A stretch of 64,000 bases of DNA, taken from assembly GCA_921293015.1 (NCBI GenBank), contig OV121088.1, forward strand, positions 1,178,001 to 1,242,000, given 5' to 3'. A program made the translations under genes and the position numbers. The DNA comes from Phorcus lineatus. Taxonomy: Eukaryota; Mollusca; Gastropoda; Trochida; Trochidae. The notes under the pieces are model-generated. The model was not told the DNA's origin and ran no database searches. It saw nothing but the letters and a program-made list of their open reading frames with translations. Position 1 is the stretch's first letter. Every line of letters begins with the position of its first letter. Below are positions 36,701 through 51,000 of this stretch, piece by piece.

Positions 36701-39700
36701 ATGATGTCATATTGTTGATCATGTTATCGATGTCACACTATTGGTCATGATATTGATGTTGTCATATTGTTGATCATGTTATCGATGTCACACTATTGGT
36801 CATGATATTGATGATGTCATATTGTTGATCATGTTATCGATGTCACACTATTGGTCATGATATTGATGATGTCATATTGTTGATCAAGTTATCGATGTCA
36901 CACTATTGGTCATGATATTGATGGTGTCACATTGTTGATCAAGTTATCGATGTCACACTATTGGTCATGATATTGATGATGTCATATTGTTGATCATGTT
37001 ATCGATGTCACACTATTGGTCATGATATTGATGATGTCATATTGTTGATCAAGTTATCGATGTCACACTATTGGTCATGATATTGATGATGTCATATTAT
37101 TGATCATTGTATTGATGTAGTTAATGACGTTGATGACAAGAATTATGAAACATTTGAAAAATTATTTGGGAGAAGGTCTAGAGTAGAATATATGTTTCAA
37201 ATTTCGCTGTGAACACATCGATGTAATGAACATTCTTCTCGTAAACTAAACATTGAAAATAATGAAAAAGACAGCCATTGAAAACTTTACATTTGCTTTC
37301 CATAAAGTCAGATACCTTTCTTCTTGTCAGCCATGTGCCGGGAGGATACCAAAACAGAGCGTTCAGTGAAGATCGACTAGTCCCCCCTCACTACTCCCGC
37401 TCACACCACGGTACCCCCAGATCTAGGTAGGTCAAGTTTAAGCTGGTATACATGCCGGAGCTTGTCGACAGCTTATATACAACAGTTTGAATTGAACTTT
37501 CAAAGCGTCTATAAGCCAGTGAACAAACATATTAGTAAACCAATTTCTTATAAATTTGAAATTTGATGGAAATTTTAATTTCTAATTTCATTGAAGATTT
37601 CAGTTATGCAAAAACAAATAACAGCAAAACAACGGGTTTAGATTCTACGTAACAGGATGTAAGCTCCTCCCAAACATATTAGATCACTGACAGAGTTCAT
37701 AGAAAAAATTTTGCAAGGTATTTGATTAACTTTTTGATACTGTTTCAATGAAATACAAATAAAAAAGATAAATATAAATCAATAAAATAAAGTCTTATCC
37801 AAGCACTTACCAAAATGTATTTGTGAAAGCAGCAATTAATAATAGTATCATCACTGCGCAATGATACATTGATAAAGTAGTTATATTAACAGTGTAAACT
37901 GATGTTTAGGGTTAATGCAATGTATACCAGTCACATGACCGTGTTAAGTCCAATCAGAAGGGAGCATATCGCTTAAAATTCAAAGTCTGTATTTATTGAA
38001 CAATTCCACGTACAAAAAAAGGCTCATATTCCTCGTGAAATAACAAATTTACATTTAGCACAATTGAAATGCAGGTAAATCCATTCCTTACTATTTTATG
38101 CATTCAATGACATTAATGTTCATATATACGTTCAGTTTAAATTTCAATAGATGATTTTAGAATAAGTATTCAAGAAAGATACGCCTTAGTTAGCTTGTCG
38201 GTCTCCCATTAACCAAAAAACGTGGTTCAGTAATGAAGTTATTATCCAGAAATGTGAACCTATGTGTAAAATAGGTATTGAAAAGACTAAACAACATATT
38301 CATTGTCACCACAGAGTTTCAAACGAATCATACGGTGAAATAAATAAAGGTACTTAATAAAGTTAAATTTGATAAAATATATTGTTCTGCATTTCATGTC
38401 ATATTCTTTTATTATAACCACATACGAGTAAAGTGAAAAGTGAAACGTAGTTCTGGAAGCAGACCATAAAGAACAAGTTTCAATGTTTTTTTTAATATCT
38501 TCAGAAACTTTTACATGTACCACATCGGGTATACAAATACAAATGTATATATTTATGAAAGATTCATATTTCTATCTACATCTATTGTATTCACTTCCAT
38601 CGCCCGTATGGTGGTATATTTACTAATAACTGGCAGAGGAAGGTACAATATAAGTGGATCACCGTTATCGATTGTAAACATAAAAATTCACGTGAAGCTA
38701 AGCTTCCTCAAATCAACATACTTAAACCTCATTTGGACATTCTAAAATTCATATTTGAACAACATCAATTACATTTGGGCATCGTCAAACTTATTCCTGC
38801 AGCTGGTTGACAAGAATATCTTTGTTTGTAATAAATGTTGAAATACTTTCATCCCAATAGCACGAGTCACAGATTGACAGACGCCCTTTTCAAGAATTTA
38901 TCTAACAATAGGCCCAATTTTCTTACAAAAGTAGTTAGTTGACAACAAAAATAATAAACTATCCTTGACAACTACAAATAATAACATTATCGCGTTACTG
39001 GGCGAGATTCGACGTGCCGTCGTAATCACGGGATGTATGAAAAGAGACATTGAAGAAGTGAGGGACATCTAACGGTGTTGTCTGAAAGGTGTGGTTGATA
39101 AAAACATTATCATACCTGTGGGTGAAAGATACATCTCTTAGGTAAACTGCAGTGTAAAGGTTTTATACCTCTTTGGTGATTTATCAGAAAAGAACACATT
39201 GATAGATTTCAGTTGGTCTGGTCTGTGTCCTGGAATTCCATTGCCAATACAGTTGGTGGGTTGGACGAGGTTGTTATTAATGACTTTTTAAGTCGTGTAC
39301 ATATAGTGACAATTGTAAAATAATGGTTTCCCAAGTGCTTTATTCAATGTAGACGCCTATGAAATGATGACCTAATCGTGTCTTTCTCTTAGGAATAATA
39401 CCTATTCATTGTCATTAATTGATCTTCATCCTGATCGAGGTATGACGTGGGGGTTTTGAGCGGGGGAAATTGGTAGGGCGTCGGGTTGCGCACCTAAGCC
39501 CGCTAGACATGCAACGTCAACGCTTTAGCACAGTTCTTTAGTTTTGCGTCGTCACTGATATTATCAATGGTTTAGGAAACGTCTTTACCGCACCTTATCC
39601 CGAAATGAAAGACCCTCTCCAATGTATCTTGTGAAACATGTCTACGGTGTTTTAGGATATTTGAACGTGTTATCCTTGTCATACGTTGATCTTTATCTCT

Positions 39701-42095
39701 ATTTGTAAGGTCTAAAATTATAGAAAAAATATCAAATTATAAGTAAAAACAAGAACCTTTCCTCTCAAAGAAGTCAAATACCTCTCAAAGAAAGAACCTT
39801 CCCATCGTAAATATTCAAATTTACGTCATCAGATACTAAACTAAATATGTTTTTTGCATTGCTTTTGTTGAGTAAAATGATATTTAGGTTAAGAAAGTCA
39901 GTAAAGCCCTGGATTCTCTGTATTGGCTTTTGGTGTTACAAACCTAAAATAATGGTCCAATGGCCAAATTTACTGAAATATAATCAGTTCTGTATTTCTT
40001 TTTAATATGCAAAAAGACTATATGTATGTTTTCCATCTCGCATAATGAATAGATAGTTTCTTCACTTTTAGTTCCAAAAATGGCGCTGTTTAATATAGGT
40101 TATTTCGTTGAATGAACAAATATAATTTTTTATAGTGAATATTAAGCCATTTTCGACGAGGAATGAGATGATAAACGAATTTGATTGGATATGATATGGT
40201 AAGATAATATATCATATAACAAACACTGTACAAATGTTTAATATGTACTGTAAGCCTGTGATCATAGATATCGACTACAAATTGATTTAATTTGTCATGA
40301 TAGAATGATATCAGTGGTAAAAGGAAATCAGATGCGTAGGTTAAAAACAATTTGCAAGATTTATCGTTTAATATCTCAGGCAAAGAAAAGTAAATATCTG
40401 GGACAAGATTTATTTCAAAGCTTTTTCAAAAAGCACACGTATTCAATACGTTATCACAAGCTGCTTATTTGAAGAAAAACTTCAAATATGTGCATATAAA
40501 AATCGCCTGGTTGACAAACGTGAAGCTTTGAACTAATTATCTGATGATATACTGCATAAAGATCTTATTCTCTGTGTGTGTAACACAACGCTTCTATCAG
40601 CTGTGGAGTTTTATTTGTCTATGATTGCAGGGGATAAAGGCTTATACTTATCTGTTTTACAAATTGTTTTTTAATTGTCCATAACGTCATTTTACGGAGC
40701 TTGACAGACGTTGAAAAGACATTCAAAATATAAGATAATCGTATATTTTTATCTTGGACGTGTTTAATTTTGAAAAAAAATCTATTGTGTTTCTTAACAA
40801 ATATCTTTTTTAATGTGATTCCTCGGGCAGATGTACATTGGAATAACATGAAATAAACTTTAAATATCCAATCATAAATGCATATGTTGCAATTAGGATT
40901 TGAACAGATCATCACTCTAAAAGTGACATATTGCTAAAGCTTAAGAACACTATCACTATTATCAGAACTAACAATTTAAACCCAGAGGTTTGATCCTTGG
41001 ATAGATATTTGTGTCGTTCGTTGACTTAAATGTGTTAATTACCGATCCCAAGCCTACGTCATAATGAGGTGACGTCACGCCGAGGCAGTCTGTATTCCCC
41101 CATTATCACCACCCCACTCGTCTCGCCTCCCGACCTGCAGTCCCCGGACGAACTGGCACCAGACTACGATGACGTCACGTCACATGACCAACAGAGGTAT
41201 GGTATTCTTTAGGAGATATTTATAACGATTAAATAAATGATAGCTAGATTATCTTATATGTTACCGAATCTTGTAATTTGCTATTAGAGACATTGGATTG
41301 TTTATAATTTATGTTATGTATTTAAGATTTTTAAAATATTTTTTTTATAGATGTTCATTTAATCACATGTATGTAAAATATTGTGCATGGTAATATTTCA
41401 GTTGATTGCATTAAACAACTACTGAAACCACTGTTTGATGTATAAGTTGATATGAATATTATTGAAAAATTGTAAGAATTAAAGTTTAATTTACCTTGGT
41501 GTTTGATGTATAAGTTGATATGAATATTATTGAAAAATTGTAAGAATTAAAGTTTGAATTACCTTGGTCATTTTGTTTACTAAATTGAGTCTGTATCTAC
41601 AGAACGTTCTCAAACCACGTCACATCTCCACTTGAAGTGAACCACGCCCACAATGAGTTTGAAGAACCACAACCAATATCGAGGAGCAGCTCAACCACAG
41701 TGTTCAGGTCTGTAGGAAGTTATAACCAGGACTCAAAAGAAATTAATTTTCTCTAAACCCCTAAGATTTTCATCGTGGGAATCATCATCATCATCATCGT
41801 CATCGTCATCGTCATCATCATCATCATCACCACCATCATCATCATCATCATCATCATCATCACCATCACCATCATCATCATCATCATCATCGTCGTCGTC
41901 ATCGTCAGCATCACCGGCATCGACGTCATCATTATCACCATCAGCACTGTCATCACATAATAACACGTAAAACAGTCACTCATCCCTGTGTTTCAGCAAG
42001 AAGACGGAGCAGACAGAGTTAAGCCCGGATGAGAGAGACAGCGGAGCCGGAAGTCTCGGCAGGTGCTCGGACGTTCCTCCCAGCAGAAAGGAAGA
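30737..42095 (+). CDS. Chitin synthase exons 1-7: N-terminal cytosolic tail
   Basis: Exon 1 starts ATG 30737 (MESREFLTPQLGERTRYARN). Exons 2-7 have lengths 111, 78, 96, 108, 105 and 99 nt, all divisible by three, and every intron is phase 2, splitting an Arg, Ser or Glu codon. The roughly 220-residue tail is rich in Ser, Pro, His, Arg and acidic residues (for example SSIELDRLTTGHAP, HYSRSHHGTPRS, SPDELAPDYDDVT, QTELSPDERDSG) and looks disordered, with many potential phosphorylation sites. It precedes the first membrane helix in exon 8. Intron sizes vary from about 0.2 to 3.7 kb. I do not recognise the tail from other chitin synthases. Confidence 0.8.
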
Positions 42096-45000
42096 GTGAG
42101 TACACCGGAACATCATTACAGTTTATCTTATTGATTATTTATTAACTTATGATAATAACTAAAGTGACGGGATAGCTTATACTCACTGGGCCCTATTTCT
42201 ATATCCTAGCTACTTGCTCATAACGATGAAGGGTGTGATAAACATCATGTTGCTAATCCATCCAACTGTTGATTCACTCTGAGAATTAATTTCTAAATTC
42301 TGTACATATGGGTCAACCGTTGCTTTGATTGTAATGAGTTTTAGTTTTGGTTCTAATCGACAAATACATGCATTGAAATTCAACCAGGTTCAATTGCAAT
42401 TCAAGGTCTTAATGTTGAATATGAATGTTCCACTTAGTAATTTTCTCAATTTTAGTAGAAGGTGTGCGGTTTTGTATGCACTTAGGGAAACAATTAACAG
42501 TTAACAGCGTGTTACAAGCGAGTTTACATCAATATGAAAGAAAGAAAATTCACAGGAGACCTAAATTCCATATGCCTAGGTCTGACACCCTCCTCGGAGA
42601 CAAGTGGGATATATTTCGGGATCGACCTCTCACCAACAATGAGTCATGCTTCAACGGTCTCGGGACCCGCCTCATCCGGGTAACCAAGGTGGTGGTGGTC
42701 GGCTTCCTCTTCCTGTCGGTCCTCGGCTCGGTGGTCCTCAGCAAACTCAACTTCTTCTACATCACCGAGCAGTTGGGCAAGATGCACGCTCTGGGCATTG
42801 AGGTGAGAGACGGAGACTGCTGTTCCTATTATTAACACAGGGAAGTGCGTGGCTTGGATAATTAGAATTGTCAATATCTGCAATGTGTTAGTTTGTTAAA
42901 AGATATTATTACGTGTTTCTTTTATGAATGGCTTTAGAAAGACATGTATACCTATAGATCCTACCGTACCCTTTTATATACTCAAATGGGTAGGATCTGT
43001 AGTCATAAATGAGTTTCTAGAGCCATTTATTAGAGATATTCGTACGTCTATGTTGATTAAACCAATTAACAAATCGTAGGTTATTCTAGTGATATTCAAT
43101 AACAACGAATTAATGAGAAATTGGTGACAGAGAAATACTGGAAGTGTTAGGCGAACTTCCTGTTACGCAACTAGACAACAAGTAATAGATTGTGGGCCAA
43201 CAAGAGACAATTGCTTTATGACTATTAGGGCTGGCAAATTTTATAAGACCATTTTAATGACTTACAACTTGCAAATATTAGAGATACATACCACTTGCAA
43301 ATATTTGCAATAATTATAGGACTATAAAACGATACTTTATTGGGTTAAAGGAGAATCGAACGATTGAAATGGTTTGAAAGACAAATGAATGATGTGATTA
43401 TCCATGTGATCTCATAACAGTGAAGACATGGACAATTGGTTGAAATAGCACTTGAAAAGAAGAAACGCAAATTGAATTGCGTCCACTGACTGAATAACCC
43501 CTTGAGTATTTTTAACTGCCGTATAGGACGAGGAGTGGACGAACCACTACACCTGGTACATCGTCCTATGTTTGAGTGTTCCGGACCTGTTTAAGGTGTT
43601 GCAGACCACCTGGGGGATCGTCTTTGGTAAGAGAGAGAAACCACAACGGGCCGTCTTTATATTTGTGAGTTACCTCCCCTTTGTTTGCTTTTTCTCAGAA
43701 TATACAACATAATCCTCTGTCACTCAAATGTGCAGTTTGACTCTGGTATCAGTTCCATTCATTTATAATATCTGTTTCAATTATATCTAAGAAACAACAA
43801 ATAAGACATGAACTAGCGTCAGTTTCTAGACTGATATCCATTATTTAACATGCAACAAAATGTTACAATAAGACTTATTCGTATGCTTTCTTTCAGACGT
43901 GTGTGTCGGAGGTAGTTCAAGTGATCGCTCTGTATGGAGTGACGTTCAAAGTCTTTCCATATTTAACTTCCACTAAGTCTCTGATATTGACTATGGCTAC
44001 AGGATTTATACCGACTATTACGGGAACAATTGTGGCGCTAAGGCAGAAGGAAATGTTTTGTTTCGGAACACGTGCAATATCTACTTTACTACAGTGTGGA
44101 TCTGTGGGTCTCTGTGCTTATTACATTGTCTTCAGTGACGTCACAATGTTTGATATGACGTCACTCAGTGGAATCAAATTGGTGGAGTTTCGTGTGTGGT
44201 GCATCATGGGACTTGTGTTATTATCATTGCGATGGCTCAAAAATTACCTTCCGGGGAATATAGGCAATATCAAACTAGATATCAGTAACAGGACAAGGGG
44301 AGTGAACCTCACATGCCTCGCGTCGTCCATACTCAGGATAATCGCAGCGGGCCTCATGTTAAAGGTTTACCTGGTTCCCGAGTTAGGATCGCCGATACCT
44401 TCCATGGGCTTGACCTCCCTAGATGTAAAGGTCAGCAAAGTTGTACCATTACAGACGCTAGCTACCTCTCCTACCAGGGAGAATACAGAAACCACTATAG
44501 CAGCATCAACATGGTTGTCTTCTAGTACATCAATGGCATATAACGACACGACAACAGTGTTAGTATATAACCAATCATCAACTTCATCAACGTTTTTCAT
44601 AACTTTTAACGACACAACAGATTCAATGCATAACGAGACGAGAACAAATTCAGTGATTAATAACCTTACAAGCACCTTCTCTGCAAACGAATCTGCAAGA
44701 GCAAATGACTCCTGGAGCTCAAGTACCCTGCACGTACAGGGCATGCACACAGTTACTACACAATCAGCAAGTGCACAACGTGCAAGGTTTGCAGTGACCT
44801 ATATACCCATCACCCTTGTGTCCATCATTGCCCCGGGACTGACCCACATCGGGACCACGTGGGCCGGTTACTACTTCGCCATCATCGCCTGCAAACTTTG
44901 CCTCCAGAGGCAGAGTTTCTCCTTGCCCCTCCTCCTCGCCTCCCCCCTTCTCTTCCTCCTCCTCCAGTTCCTCCCTGACGCTGGAAGTATCTTCATCTGG

Positions 45001-48000
45001 GGAAGTGACCTTGACATTACACCCCGTGTACCGGAAGTGAGCCTGGAGTACTGGATGCTACTCACAGCGTTTGCTCTGGGATGCGCTTCGCAGATTCTCA
45101 TGAGTTTACATGTCTGGAAGGTGGTTCCGGTAAAACGACTGGCTTTTACACAACAGTAAGTTTACAATAACATCGATGAATGCTGATTGTCATCCAAGAT
45201 GAAAGATAACACATCGTTGTCCTTATGTCTTCAACATAGAAGAACATGTATATGAACGTTGTACACATTGGACTAGTGAGTAACTTGTGAGGGTTAAGTG
45301 TTTTTGTCCAAAGCAGCAAATGTCCCTAGCTATTCCCTAGCTATTATTTGTGTACGTACCTTAATTCTCATGTGTATCAAATTAAAAATATATAATTTCA
45401 ACTGAAAAAATAGATTCAGTTTTAAACTGTATCGATGAAATTATTCTTACAGGCTGTGTTTGGGATTTCCTTATCAAAACAAACATTGCTTTATCTCCAT
45501 TCATTCTATGAGTTATCTCCCCTCCCTCGTCCACAGACTGTTCATCATGCCGCACTACTGCGCCATCATGGCTGACCTCGCCCTGCTGCACAGTCGGCGC
45601 CAGGTGGAGGACGTCCCGGATATGCCCGACAAGGGGAACCATCCAATCATCTATATCTGCGCCACCATGTGGCACGAGAACGATCTAGAGATGATGCAAA
45701 TACTCACTTCGCTCTTCAGGTAAAGTTTATAGGCTTGTATGTTTGCGATGTAATAAAACTTAAGGTTATTGAAGTCATGATAAGTACACTATGATGAAGT
45801 TTAAAAAAACTGATCAGAAATGAAACTTTGTACTTTTTGAGGGAGACGGAAATCTATGTCGCCCAAATGCTCTCTTTTCACTGGGTGTCGCCTATCCAAA
45901 AGGGTTGCAGGTAGATCCTCCAGATCGGTATCACCCGATTACATTCAAAGAAACATGAATAGTTTTAGGTCAAAATCTTTTATTTAATATTCTTGAAACA
46001 TTATAAGGATTGGCTGCAAATTAATGATTTCATTTGAATGACAACTGGTTATGGTTATGTTACGACAATAAACCGTAGAATCGTTAGTTTGAAATTTGAC
46101 ATCTTTTCATAGTTATGAGTTGCAAGCTGAGGCTACCATAGATCTCATTCTCCCGCTAAACCTGTACATCCTGCTTTAACATATTTTATCCACTGAGCTG
46201 CTACAATACGCTGATATCTATCAAGGTTAAAGCGTCATATCTCTCCATTTAACCAGACAATGAAACCACATGCATCTGGCAATGGTGGTACTCGAAATGC
46301 CCTTTAAAAAGAGCTCTAAGATGATCTTGAGTCCTTCAGGTAGCTTTAGTGCAGTGTTAAAGGTTTGGAGTTAAGGTTAACGTCAGTACAAACTTCTTAG
46401 TAAAAGGCGCCCAAAGATCGACAGATGCGTTAAGTTCGTGCTATAATCTTGAAGCTCCATATATAGCTACATTTCATTGGCTGAAAACATAAATGCTACA
46501 ACAAGCTGATAGCGATACGAGATATTTTGCCTGATGGATATCAAGGTATTGAAGGGGCTCTGTCGATATACAAATGCTGATATATGAGGTTCATCATTGT
46601 GTGGTATCTTCTTGACCAATGATAACAAACCCCTCCCTCCTTTACCGATGTAGGCTGGACGAAGATCAGTGTGCTAAGAAGCTGGCTAAACAAGAACTAG
46701 CGGCCAACAACATCGACTACTACGAGTTTGAAGGTAGGCCAACTTACCTAGTCCATTGTTTACCAATATCAATTTTGACGTAGGCTTATCACATATATCA
46801 CATATCACAAAGAGCCGAAATTGGTTGCATAATATCAGTGTTTGAAATTCCATCTCTATGAAAGTCTTGCCAAAAGAGAATCAAAGCTATATGTGAGAAG
46901 AAACTAAATTCATTTTTCATCCGAAGTGATAAATCTTTGTCACGCGAGCCGTTAGGTCGTGAAAAGAATTAATCATAAACATGTCGGTAAAAGAATAACA
47001 CCAAAACAGACAAAAATACTGAAAAGAATTTTCTTGTTAATCATATTTCAGTCATATTTAAAATAGATTGACCTTATTCAGTCAAATGCTTTGATTTTTT
47101 ATTTGATTGATTAATATTTACGAAAGATTGGACTTTTTGTGATTAAAATGAAAAGCTTGTGACAGTTTCAACTGCAAACTCAATCCTATGAAGAGGTCGA
47201 ACTGGTGTCAGAAGTGGACAGCTTCAGTAATGGGACCTTGCGACATCTATGATCTGCAAAATCCAGTGCAGCATTATTGATATTTTTATTATACTTAAGT
47301 AAAATTGTTGCCAGTCAGGGCACAGCTAAATTTGTTTGTGTCGTAACGCTTGTTTCACTGGAGTGAAAAGTTTTGCATCCAGATTACGAAAGTAGAGTGC
47401 TGCCGCTCGTCTTTTGACGACAGGTGCTTGTTCATGGCGATATTAAGCATGTATTTTTTTTTAGCAATTGGATGTTTCTATACAGAGTGATACGAAACAT
47501 TTGGCATGAGAGACATCTCGGTATTGTAGGAGTTGTGCAGGGTGTCTGAACAGAATACCTCGAAAAAGCGCCCATTTTGATATGACAAGTGATTATCCCA
47601 TATGGAGGTTTTTAAATGTGAGCAGCAAAAATAAAATACCAGAAGATGAGTTAACAAATGCTTCTTGTACCAGTGCACATCCTGTTCGACGACGCACTGT
47701 GTGACGAGACAAGGGAAGGGCCGGACTACAAGCGGATCAAGACAGGGAGAAGAGCCCCCAATGAGTTCGTCAAACAGCTCGCGAAACTACTGGACGAAGC
47801 TGCCAGGTACCTCTTTGCATTCGATTTTAAGGACCGTAGATAGGTGCTTTTTGGAAAAAAAGGTCGTTCGTAAAACGATGAAATCAGTAAACATAATGTC
47901 ACATATGTGCTAAAATTTGATAATATTTTATCATGCGGTGGGTACTTCTTCATTTATTTCCCAAACCTGGTGTCTGGCGAAGATCAAACTGACCTCTTGT

Positions 48001-51000
48001 CTCTCCTTCTGACCCAGTGAGTTCCTGAACCGGCCGGTGAAGCTGAAGAAGGCCGTGAAGTACCGGACTCCGTACGGAGCGCGGGTCGAGTGGACCTTCC
48101 CGGGCCGGAACAAGTTCATCGTACACCTCAAGGACAAGGACAAGATCCGTCACAGGAAACGATGGTCGCAGGTCTGTGTAGATAAGTGTCTTCACTTGCC
48201 CTTAGGATCTTCCCCCGCATGGCTTTAAATTGTACCAGTCTCTATCTCTGGCTTATTCAAACCTTGCAGCCAACCAGTCAAAATTCGTGTTTTGACTGCA
48301 GAGTCGTCTTTAGCGAAAAGTTGCAAACCTCAAATGATTTCTCATTGGAATGTCGCAGCAGCCTTGGCGACAAGCACAGAAAAGTACGGGCAATGCGGCA
48401 AGGCCTATCTAAGCAGCTGGCGTACACCATGCGAGGGAAGATGAACATATGTACGCGGTTTGAGACCGGTATCGAACATTAGTAGGCCCCGCTTAAGTAT
48501 CGTTTCTTGGTGAGAAACATGTATAGGAAGGCATTATAAAGCTCACAATAAGGATGACATTGAAACATTTAGCACCGTATAGGCGTAGTCGTTTTGGGTT
48601 AGTAAATCTTAAAACAATCTTATCATTTCATAAAATATGTCACGAATTTATTGCCAAATTCTATGGATACACTGAATGTTATTTAAGGGCTATATTCATG
48701 ATTAGGACTTTTCCATTGTATATCAACCGTCAACAGCAAGTTTGTAAAGCGACGAAACATGATGTTTGGTCAAATTCTTTGTCATCAAAGAGTCACTGTG
48801 GTTAACCATTCATGAATGTTAACACAATTAGTTCACACTTCACACTTATTACCCATTGATTCTTATACAAGGGAAGATAATCTATTTTTCCATGTGTCCA
48901 CCAGGTGATGTATATGTACTACCTACTCGGCTACAAGCTAACGGACGCAGACCAGAGTCCACTGGACATGGGGGAGATAACTCGTGCTGACCACTTCCTG
49001 GAAGTCCTCCCTTCCTCCATTGTCAACAAGGTGGGACAACTTATGTACTTGTTCAAATTCGTTTACGAAATTGATTTAACAGACAAAATAAATTATTGAA
49101 GAAGGCAACCTGTAAATTCATTTCAATTACTTTTCATAAGAAATTTTTTATATCAGGCTGACAACACCTACATCCTTGCACTTGATGGAGACGTGGACTT
49201 CAAACCGGAAGCTCTACATTTGCTCGTGGACAGAATGAAGAAAAACCCGGATGTGGCAGCAGCTTGTGGGCGTATCAAACCAAAGGGAACTGGTAAGCTT
49301 GACTCAATCGATAAACATATTTTATAAATATTCTATTTTCATAAATAGATGTTTTAATTCTAGATATATCTGTTCAGATAAAATTGAGTTTGTATCATTT
49401 GCTGGTTCAAACAAACCTATTTTCTGCGGTGCAGGTCCGGTCGTCTGGTACCAAAAGTTTGAGTACGCAATCGGCCACTGGTTGCAGAAGTCGGCGGAGC
49501 ACGTGTTCGGGTGCGTGTTATGTAGTCCCGGCTGTTTCAGTCTGTTCAGGGGACGCTGCCTCATGGACGACAACGTGATGAAGACTTACACAAAGAAACC
49601 GGTGACAGCTCGGCACCATCTGCAGTACGACCAGGGTAAAGGCGCACTTCATTTTGGTGAAAGGTTTTGGAATTGTATGATTATGTGCTGATCTTTTCAG
49701 ACATTGCCCTGAATAACTGCTTGGTAACTGTGATGAATGTTTTCTTCTGGATATCATTATGTTCGATTTTTTAATTGAATGTCCTCCATTCTTTTGTATG
49801 ATTTTGATTTTACTTATACAACGATCATAACTTAACACTAACTGGTTCTTATTCCCTCTTGCCTCCAGGGGAAGACCGTTGGTTGTGCACTCTCCTACTC
49901 CAGCAGGGATACAGGGTCGAGTACTGTGCTGCGAGCGAGGCTCTTACATTTGCGCCTGAAGGATTCGACGAGTTCTTCAATCAACGACGACGCTGGTTGC
50001 CATCAACCATGGCGAACGTCCTTGACCTCTTGATGAGTAGATCGACCACAGTCATGAAGAACAGAAGCATCTCAAACTTGTACATCTTCTACCAGACAGT
50101 CCTTTTCGCGTCCTCAGTTCTAGGTCCAGCCACAGTACTGCTGGCTATCGAGTCATCTGTTGAAGCTGTGTTCCAAGTCCCTGGATGGGCAGCGTACCTT
50201 ATAGTGTATCTTCCCAACATCGTATTCTCTTTCGCTTGTCTCAAGTTCAAGGCAAAGACTCAACTGACGATAGCAAAGGTTCTGAGTACTTTGTTTGCGC
50301 TGATAATGATGGCAGTGATTGCTGGCACAATGGTGAGCATAGCCCAGGAAGGCTGGTTCACACCTAATGTCATCTTCATGTACGTGCTTGTTGGCTCCTT
50401 TGTCCTCTCGGGTCTTATGCATCCTCATGAGTTTATGGACCTGGTATGGGGCGTGCTCTACTTCCTCTGCATCCCCTCTGGTTACCTGTTCCTCATCATC
50501 TACAGCATCTGCAACCTCAACATCATATCCTGGGGGACACGTGAGGTCAAGTCTGTTAATGAGCAACAGGAGGATCACGTGGTCAAGAAGGAGTCAGGTG
50601 ACCAAGCGGTCGTGTACCTCGGGGAAGCTGCCCGACATCTCCGCGATCAGATCAAACAGGATGGCAATGATTCCGGATGTTGCAGCTCCTTCACAGCATT
50701 CTTCAGACGCATGCGCAGTCAACTGACAGTTAATGCAACTTTGCTATTCATCCTGGAAGCTTTAACACGTATGGAACGCGGGAATAGTTCAGTTGAAGCT
50801 CCCGAATCGGACGGGACTCCAAGACAAAGGAAACGATCCTCTCACAAGACGCCAGCCAACGACTTACCAGAGACATCGTCAGAGTCGTCAGAAGAAATAG
50901 ATCCGACCTCTGATTGGATCAAAACGGACGAATACATTGAAGGAGATCTGAAAACTCTCAGCAGAAAAGAAGAAGCCTTTTGGAAGAAGTGCATCGACAA

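Noticed and set aside
35811-37116. CRISPR-like or enhancer array in intron 3
   Set aside because: The whole 55-bp unit repeats; there are no unique spacers, and no evidence of factor sites beyond short palindromes.
39455-39530. tRNA-like TTGGTAGGGCGTC stretch in chitin synthase intron 4
   Set aside because: Resembles a D arm only; no B box or acceptor pairing could be found.
41733-41983. Long open frames encoding poly-Asp, poly-Met or poly-Ile
   Set aside because: They are translations of the (ATC)n microsatellite in chitin synthase intron 6.
30737-42095. Myosin head domain fused to chitin synthase
   Set aside because: None of the N-terminal exons shows P-loop or switch motifs of myosin; the tail is short and disordered.
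44367-44750. 127-residue minus-strand ORF
   Set aside because: Antisense shadow of chitin synthase exon 10, whose sense frame is well supported.
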